Part shown: piece by piece, positions 56,609-61,038 of the stretch | Numbering within the stretch: position 1 is the first letter of the stretch | How the letters are laid out: every line of letters begins with the position of its first letter | NCBI GenBank assembly: GCA_016926115.1 | Contig: JAFGPF010000013.1 | Coordinates: 1 to 61,038 of the forward strand | Direction of reading: 5' to 3' | Length of the DNA: 61,038 nt | From: Dehalococcoidales bacterium | Lineage (GTDB): Bacteria; Chloroflexota; Dehalococcoidia; Dehalococcoidales; RBG-16-60-22 | Program-made: the position numbers and the translations under genes | Notes under the pieces: model-generated | What the model was told of the DNA's origin: nothing | The model's database searches: none | The model's input: the letters and a program-made list of their open reading frames with translations, nothing else

Positions 56609-59048
56609 ATTTTTCCTCGACGGCGGTAATCGCCACGAGTCGGTCGCTCTTATCGAGGGTCATCACCCTGACACCCTGCGTGCTCCTGCCCTGGGTGCTG
56701 ATACCATGCTTGGGATCTTTTTCCTTAATTGGAGTCAGCGTCACCATGCCCTCGGCGGATATCAGCATGACCTGCTGCCTGGGCGTTACCACTCTTGCCG
56801 CCGTGACGTCGCCGGTCTTATCGACTATCTTGAACGTCCTCACACCCATCCCGGCGCGGTGCTGCCGCGGGTACCTGTCCAGCGGGGTAATCTTACCATA
56901 GCCTCCCTCGGAAACCACCATCAGAAAGGCTTCCGGGTCCACCCTGTCCAGGCTCACCACGCCGTCGCCTTTAGCCAGCTTGATGGCGCGCACGCCGCCG
57001 CTGGTCCGGGAGGCGGCTCTAAGGCTGGAAACGCTGAAGCAAATCGACTGCCCCTTGCGCGTCACCAGAACCACATCGTCCTTATCGCTGGCGATGCAGG
57101 TAGATACCAGTTCGTCGCCCGGTTCCAGGTCCATGGTAATTAGCCCGCTGCTGCGTACGGCGCCGAACTTGTCCAGCGACGTCTTCTTGATTTCACCGAG
57201 TTTGGTAGCCATTACTAAATATGCGTCCGGCAACAGCCCGGTGGTCGCCGCCATTGACGTGACCCTCTCGCCATCGGTGATGGACAGCAGGTTGATAATA
57301 GCCAGCCCCTTCGAGGTGCGTGAGGCGGCGGGGACTTCATGACATTTAAGGTAAAAGACCTTGCCGCGGTCGGTAAAGAAGAACAGGTCGTCGTGGGTAT
57401 CCGCCACCACCAGCAGCATCACGGCATCGGTCTCCCGGGTCACCTGCCCGATGATACCCTTGCCGCCCCGGTGCTGCACCGTGTAGTTGCGGGCGGGGAT
57501 CCTCTTCACGAAGCCGCGGGAACTGAGCGTCACCACCACTCTCTCGTGCGGGATGAGGTCTTCTTCGGTAAACTCGAGGATTCCCTGCTCGACGATAGAG
57601 GTGCGGCGCTCGTCGCCGTACTTGGACTTCACGTCCGCCACCTCTTCCTTTACCAGGGCGAGAATCCTGCGCGGATTGCCCAGCAGGTCTTCGAGGTAGG
57701 CGATGGTCTTGACCACCTCGGCATACTCGTCGAGAATCTTCTGCCTTTCCAGATTAGCCAGGCGCCGCAGCTGCATGTCCAGGATTGCCTGCGCCTGAAG
57801 CTGGGTCAGCCCGAATCCCTCCATCAGGTTCTTGCGCGCTGCCTCGGCGGTCTCGGACTTGCGGATGGTGCTGATAATCGCGTCAATCTGGTCCAGCGCG
57901 ATTCTCAGTCCTTCCAGTATGTGCGCCCGTGCTTTTGCCTGTTTCAGTTCGTACCGGGAACGCCGGACGATTACCTCACGGCGGAAGTCCACGAAGTGCT
58001 GCAAAGCCTCTTTGAGGCTGATTACCTTGGGTTGTCCGTCCACCAGCGCCAGCATGTTGACGAAGAAGGAGGACTGCATGGAGGTGTATTTATATAAATT
58101 ATTAAGGACCTTCTGCGGCTGGGATTCCTTCTTTAATTCGATGACGACGCGCATCCCCTGCCGGTCGGACTCGTCGCGGAGGTCGCTGATGCCCTCTATT
58201 TTCTTGTTCTTGACCAGCTCGGCGATATTCTCCACGAGCGCTGCCTTGTTCGTCTGGTAGGGAAGCTCGTTGATGATTATCTGGCTCCGGCTGTTCGCGG
58301 TAGGACTGCTGATGTGGGCCTTCGCCCGGACCACCAGCTTGCCGTGCCCGGTGGCGTAGGCGTTCATGATGCCTTCCCGCCCCTGTATGATGCCCGCCGT
58401 GGGGAAGTCCGGTCCCTTGACGAATTTGATAAGCTCCTCGACGTTAGCCCGGGGATTATCAATGAGGTGGGCAATGGCGTCGCAGACCTCGGTGAGGTTA
58501 TGCGGCGGGATATTGGTAGCCATGCCCACGGCGATGCCGGAGCTGCCGTTCAACAGCAGGTTGGGCAGACGGGTGGGGAGCACCAAAGGTTCCTGCTGGC
58601 TGTCGTCGAAGTTCGGGATGAAGTCAACGGTGTTTTTCTCGATGTCTACCAGCATTTCCTCGGCTATCTTCGCCAGGCGCGCCTCGGTGTACCGCATGGC
58701 GGCGGGAGGGTCGGCGTCCATGCTCCCGAAATTGCCCTGACCGTCCACCAGCGGGTAACGCATGGAAAAGTCCTGCGCCATACGCACCATGGCATCGTAA
58801 ACGGAGGTATCCCCGTGGGGGTGATACTTACCCAGAACCTCACCGACGATGCGGACGCTCTTGCGGTGGGGGCTGTTGGGCCGCAGGCCCATGTCGTTCA
58901 TGGCGTAAAGGATACGCCGGTGCACCGGTTTCAGGCCGTCACGCACGTCCGGGAGGGCGCGGGCGACGATGACGCTCATCGCGTAATCGATGTAGGAGCT
59001 CTTCATTTCATCTTCGATGTTTACCGGCTTCACCGTGCCCGAAACCAT
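56607..59048 (-). CDS. gyrA: DNA gyrase subunit A
   Basis: An 813-residue type II topoisomerase subunit. The breakage-reunion domain includes [21 protein letters not shown], the QRDR region [51 protein letters not shown] with the catalytic Tyr near residue 118. The C-terminal beta-pinwheel holds a GyrA-box-like QHRGGKGI (in [12 protein letters not shown]), so it is gyrase rather than topoisomerase IV. It follows a TPR gene by 12 nt; gyrB is not in the window. Confidence 0.97.
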   Translation of the reverse strand: MVSGTVKPVNIEDEMKSSYIDYAMSVIVARALPDVRDGLKPVHRRILYAMNDMGLRPNSPHRKSVRIVGEVLGKYHPHGDTSVYDAMVRMAQDFSMRYPLVDGQGNFGSMDADPPAAMRYTEARLAKIAEEMLVDIEKNTVDFIPNFDDSQQEPLVLPTRLPNLLLNGSSGIAVGMATNIPPHNLTEVCDAIAHLIDNPRANVEELIKFVKGPDFPTAGIIQGREGIMNAYATGHGKLVVRAKAHISSPTANSRSQIIINELPYQTNKAALVENIAELVKNKKIEGISDLRDESDRQGMRVVIELKKESQPQKVLNNLYKYTSMQSSFFVNMLALVDGQPKVISLKEALQHFVDFRREVIVRRSRYELKQAKARAHILEGLRIALDQIDAIISTIRKSETAEAARKNLMEGFGLTQLQAQAILDMQLRRLANLERQKILDEYAEVVKTIAYLEDLLGNPRRILALVKEEVADVKSKYGDERRTSIVEQGILEFTEEDLIPHERVVVTLSSRGFVKRIPARNYTVQHRGGKGIIGQVTRETDAVMLLVVADTHDDLFFFTDRGKVFYLKCHEVPAASRTSKGLAIINLLSITDGERVTSMAATTGLLPDAYLVMATKLGEIKKTSLDKFGAVRSSGLITMDLEPGDELVSTCIASDKDDVVLVTRKGQSICFSVSSLRAASRTSGGVRAIKLAKGDGVVSLDRVDPEAFLMVVSEGGYGKITPLDRYPRQHRAGMGVRTFKIVDKTGDVTAARVVTPRQQVMLISAEGMVTLTPIKEKDPKHGISTQGRSTQGVRVMTLDKSDRLVAITAVEEK

Positions 59049-59060
59049 ATTCAGTTCCTC

Positions 59061-59867
59061 CTATTCGTCATCGCTGTCTTCGTCATTGTCAACACCCCCG
59101 GACTCCTCGGGCAGCACCTCTATCTCGTCGCCGCCGATTATCGTGTAACCGGACTCGTCCTCTTCCTCGTCGTCTTCCACTTTCAGCAGTTTATCGCCGA
59201 CGTACGGCCGGAACTCCTCCATTCCCCTGGGGGGGAAGGAGAGCTTGCCAACCTGGCTCGGGTGCTGGTACGTCTCCCGGATAATAATGGTCATCATGTC
59301 CATGGTGGACTTGACTACCGACGACGTGTACTGGTTGCCGCCCAGCATCAGCCGGACGAGCCGCTGGGCGTACTTGGGGTCCACCTTCCCCATGTAGACG
59401 CCGCGCCGGTTTTCCACCACCAGCGCCGAGCCTTCAGGCTTCAGGACCACCTTGTCGCCCGCCACCATCCTGGCGCGGTTTTCCTTGGGGGCCAGTTCGT
59501 AAAGCGTCACCACCCCCGCCTTGCCGATTTCCTCGATGAAGTGGTGGGGGTCGACGGTATCCGTCTCCACGTCGTCTTCGTCCGACTCCCCGAGGTCGCT
59601 CAAGCGCCGCAGGTTCCTGGCGGCGATGGCATTGTACGGGTCCATCTGAATCGTCCGGTTATAGGCTTCCCGCGCCAGTGAATACTGGCCCAGTTCCATG
59701 TACGCCCTGCCGAGGCGGTTGCAGGCGTCCACGTCCTCCGGGTAACTCTCGATGATTTCCTTGTTGACTTCCACGGCTTCCTGCCAGCGCGCCTGCATGG
59801 CCAGGTCGATGGCCTCCTTGCTGCGCTGCTGTTTGAGCCTCAGTAGTCTTTCGTCGTCACGTGTCAT
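59061..59867 (-). CDS. TPR-repeat protein with acidic tail
   Basis: A 268-residue protein. The N-terminal part has TPR helices (EAVEVNKEIIESYPEDVDACNRLGRAYMELGQYSLAREAYNRTIQMDPYNAIAARNL), a middle domain without recognised motifs (KENRARMVAGDKVVLKPEGSALVVENRRGVYMGKV), and a strongly acidic tail ending in DNDEDSDDE. It is 12 nt upstream of gyrA on the same strand, so they are co-transcribed. It probably mediates protein contacts; the partner is unknown. Confidence 0.8.
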   Translation of the reverse strand: MTRDDERLLRLKQQRSKEAIDLAMQARWQEAVEVNKEIIESYPEDVDACNRLGRAYMELGQYSLAREAYNRTIQMDPYNAIAARNLRRLSDLGESDEDDVETDTVDPHHFIEEIGKAGVVTLYELAPKENRARMVAGDKVVLKPEGSALVVENRRGVYMGKVDPKYAQRLVRLMLGGNQYTSSVVKSTMDMMTIIIRETYQHPSQVGKLSFPPRGMEEFRPYVGDKLLKVEDDEEEDESGYTIIGGDEIEVLPEESGGVDNDEDSDDE

Positions 59868-59961
59868 TTACGTCCCCGGAACAGCTGTATTTTTTAGGTA
59901 ATCCATTCTACACCAACGGTATACATCATACAAGGGTTTTTTGTACACAAAAAAGTACCGT

Positions 59962-59991
59962 TTGACAAATCGCCCCTCCGGCGGATAGAAT
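59962..59991 (+). promoter_or_regulatory. Predicted promoter of the NifU-like gene
   Basis: TTGACA (59962-59967), an 18-nt spacer and TAGAAT (59986-59991), 43 nt before the ATG. A GTAC-N8-GTAC pair lies just upstream (59944-59959). Confidence 0.7.
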
Positions 59992-60034
59992 TTAAATAGG
60001 GGCATTTATAAATTCTAAAGGAGACGGTACTAAA

Positions 60035-60253
60035 ATGCAAGATAAGGTGGAAGAGGTACTCGATAAAGTACGACCGGTTCTGGTAAGGGACGGAGGCAAC
60101 GTTGAATTAGTCGGTGTCGACGGCGGCACCGTTAAAGTAAAACTGGTCGGCGCCTGCGCCGGCTGCCCGATGTCAACCCTGACCTTGAAGAACGGAATAG
60201 AACGCATACTGAAGCAGGAAATCCCGGAAGTTAAAGAGGTGGTGGCTGTCTAA
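60035..60253 (+). CDS. NifU C-terminal-like (Nfu) iron-sulfur scaffold
   Basis: A 72-residue single-domain Nfu protein that carries or transfers [4Fe-4S] clusters. The pattern is VRPVLVRDGGNVELVGVDGGTVKVKLVGACAGCPMSTLTLKNGIE with the CxxC cluster ligands. The SD is AAGGAGA. The gene is monocistronic and convergent with lysC. Confidence 0.95.
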   Translation: MQDKVEEVLDKVRPVLVRDGGNVELVGVDGGTVKVKLVGACAGCPMSTLTLKNGIERILKQEIPEVKEVVAV

Positions 60254-60268
60254 CTATCCCTCGTAGAT

Positions 60269-61038
60269 TTACTCTTCTTCCAGTTCAAAGGCGCGGTGCA
60301 AAGCTCGTACCGCGTCTTTTACTCTGTCCCTATCGATGATGCAGGTTATCCGGATTTCCGACGTGGAAATCAGTTGGATATTGATGTTTTCCTCTTTTAG
60401 CGTAGCGAACATGCGCGCCGCGTAACCGGGGGCGTACTGCATGCCGGTGCCGATGATACTTACTTTACCCAGACCGGAATCGCTGACGCACTCCCTGGCG
60501 CCGATTTCTCCGGCTATCGGCTCGATGACCGCCATCGCCCCTTTCAAATCGCTTTTGGCTACCGTGAAGGTGAGGTCGGTGATATTCTCGATGCTGGCGT
60601 TCTGGACGATGGTGTCGATGCTGATACCGGCTTCCGCCAGCGGCACGAAGATAGACGCGGCAATGCCCGGCCGGTCGGGCACGCCGACCACGGTAATCTT
60701 CGCCACATCCATGTCATGGGCTATGCCTCTCACTTTATTTCGTATTTCCATAGACACCTCTTTATGGATTAACGTACCGGGATTATCATTAAAGCTGGAC
60801 GCCACCAGGATGGGGACGCTGAACAGTTCGCCCAGTTCAATCGCGCGGGGGTGAATCGCCTTGAAGCCGTAGGTCACCATCTCCAGCATTTCCTCGTAGC
60901 TGACCTCTTTCAGCTTGCGCGCCTCCGGTAAAAGACGCGGGTCAGTGGTATAGATACCGTCCACGTCGGTATACCTCTCGCAGATTTTCGCCTTCAGGCC
61001 CGCCGCCAGCGCCACCGCCGTGGTGTCCGAGCCGCCCC
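60269..61038 (-). CDS. lysC: Aspartate kinase, C-terminal part (5' end outside the window)
   Basis: A 256-codon partial frame open to the window edge, starting GGSDTTAVALAAGLKAK. This is the kinase-domain end (ERYTDVDGIYTTDPRLLPEARKLKEVSYEEMLEM ... KAIHPRAIELG) followed by two ACT domains (VTVVGVPDRPGIAASIF-like KITVVGVPDRPG and VSIIGTGMQYAPGYAARMFATL, then IQLISTSEIRITCIIDRD). It phosphorylates aspartate for Lys/Thr/Met synthesis, with feedback through the ACT domains. Confidence 0.95.
   Translation of the reverse strand, partial: GGSDTTAVALAAGLKAKICERYTDVDGIYTTDPRLLPEARKLKEVSYEEMLEMVTYGFKAIHPRAIELGELFSVPILVASSFNDNPGTLIHKEVSMEIRNKVRGIAHDMDVAKITVVGVPDRPGIAASIFVPLAEAGISIDTIVQNASIENITDLTFTVAKSDLKGAMAVIEPIAGEIGARECVSDSGLGKVSIIGTGMQYAPGYAARMFATLKEENINIQLISTSEIRITCIIDRDRVKDAVRALHRAFELEEE

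Overview
This window looks like a chromosomal piece of a mid-GC, strictly anaerobic bacterium. My best guess is the class Dehalococcoidia (Chloroflexota). The reasons are the dnaJ-hspR-clpC heat-shock order, the ETF-FixCX plus flavoprotein catabolic style, the selenium and formate-dehydrogenase maturation genes, and the REP-like intergenic repeats. That assignment is inference; no rRNA or ribosomal protein gene is present to settle it. I see no intact insertion sequence, prophage or CRISPR array.

Layout. (1) 1-1927: the end of an NADH-oxidising NuoF-type flavoprotein and a HoxU/NuoG-N-like iron-sulfur subunit. (2) 2.1-22.3 kb: a catabolic and redox island. One leftward unit is two old-yellow-enzyme/2,4-dienoyl-CoA-reductase paralogues, etfA, fixC, fixX and etfB. 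A second leftward unit is an oligopeptide-type ABC uptake system (binding protein and two permeases, no ATPases), an SDR, a SnoaL-fold protein, a decayed aldehyde:ferredoxin oxidoreductase remnant and a cupin. A rightward unit is a cupin and a VAO-type flavoprotein / CCG iron-sulfur / VAO-type flavoprotein trio. Electrons from these flavoproteins could pass through ETF and FixCX to menaquinone. (3) 22.3-34.4 kb: tRNA-Ala, a secreted PPIase, a VTT membrane protein, the dnaJ-hspR-clpC operon, a Glu-Pro-rich zinc-ribbon/OB protein, Nudix, UbiA/CtaB-like and acyl-CoA dehydrogenase genes, an MFS transporter and tgt. (4) 34.7-41 kb: a leftward sulfur-transfer and cofactor operon headed by an Rrf2 regulator (thi4-like, mnmA, two fdhD-like genes, nadA, cutA, moeB, moaD). 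(5) 41-42.9 kb: a small ParA plus ribbon-helix-helix-like pair and a WYL-like protein. (6) 42.9-47.8 kb: a selenium module (selD, tusA-like, a ribokinase-fold kinase, a DUF3343 protein, yedE) with a divergent LysR regulator. selD contains an in-frame TGA (Sec18) and a candidate SECIS hairpin. (7) 47.8-61 kb: housekeeping genes (hydrolases, CIRCE-hrcA-grpE-dnaK, a radical SAM protein, a sulfatase-fold enzyme, gyrA, a TPR protein, a NifU-like scaffold, and the C-terminal part of aspartate kinase).

The most interesting signals are these. First, a family of phased octamer repeats (core NTTGCGCA) occurs at seven loci between 41 and 57 kb. They sit at gene ends and inside the parA promoter spacer, and could be binding sites of the ParA/RHH system. 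Second, SelD is itself a selenoprotein and was truncated by naive ORF calling. Third, both FdhD homologues lack the sulfur-shuttling CxxC, in a Rrf2-led operon that has its own operator-like inverted repeat. Fourth, an aldehyde:ferredoxin oxidoreductase relic lies between genes of the catabolic island.
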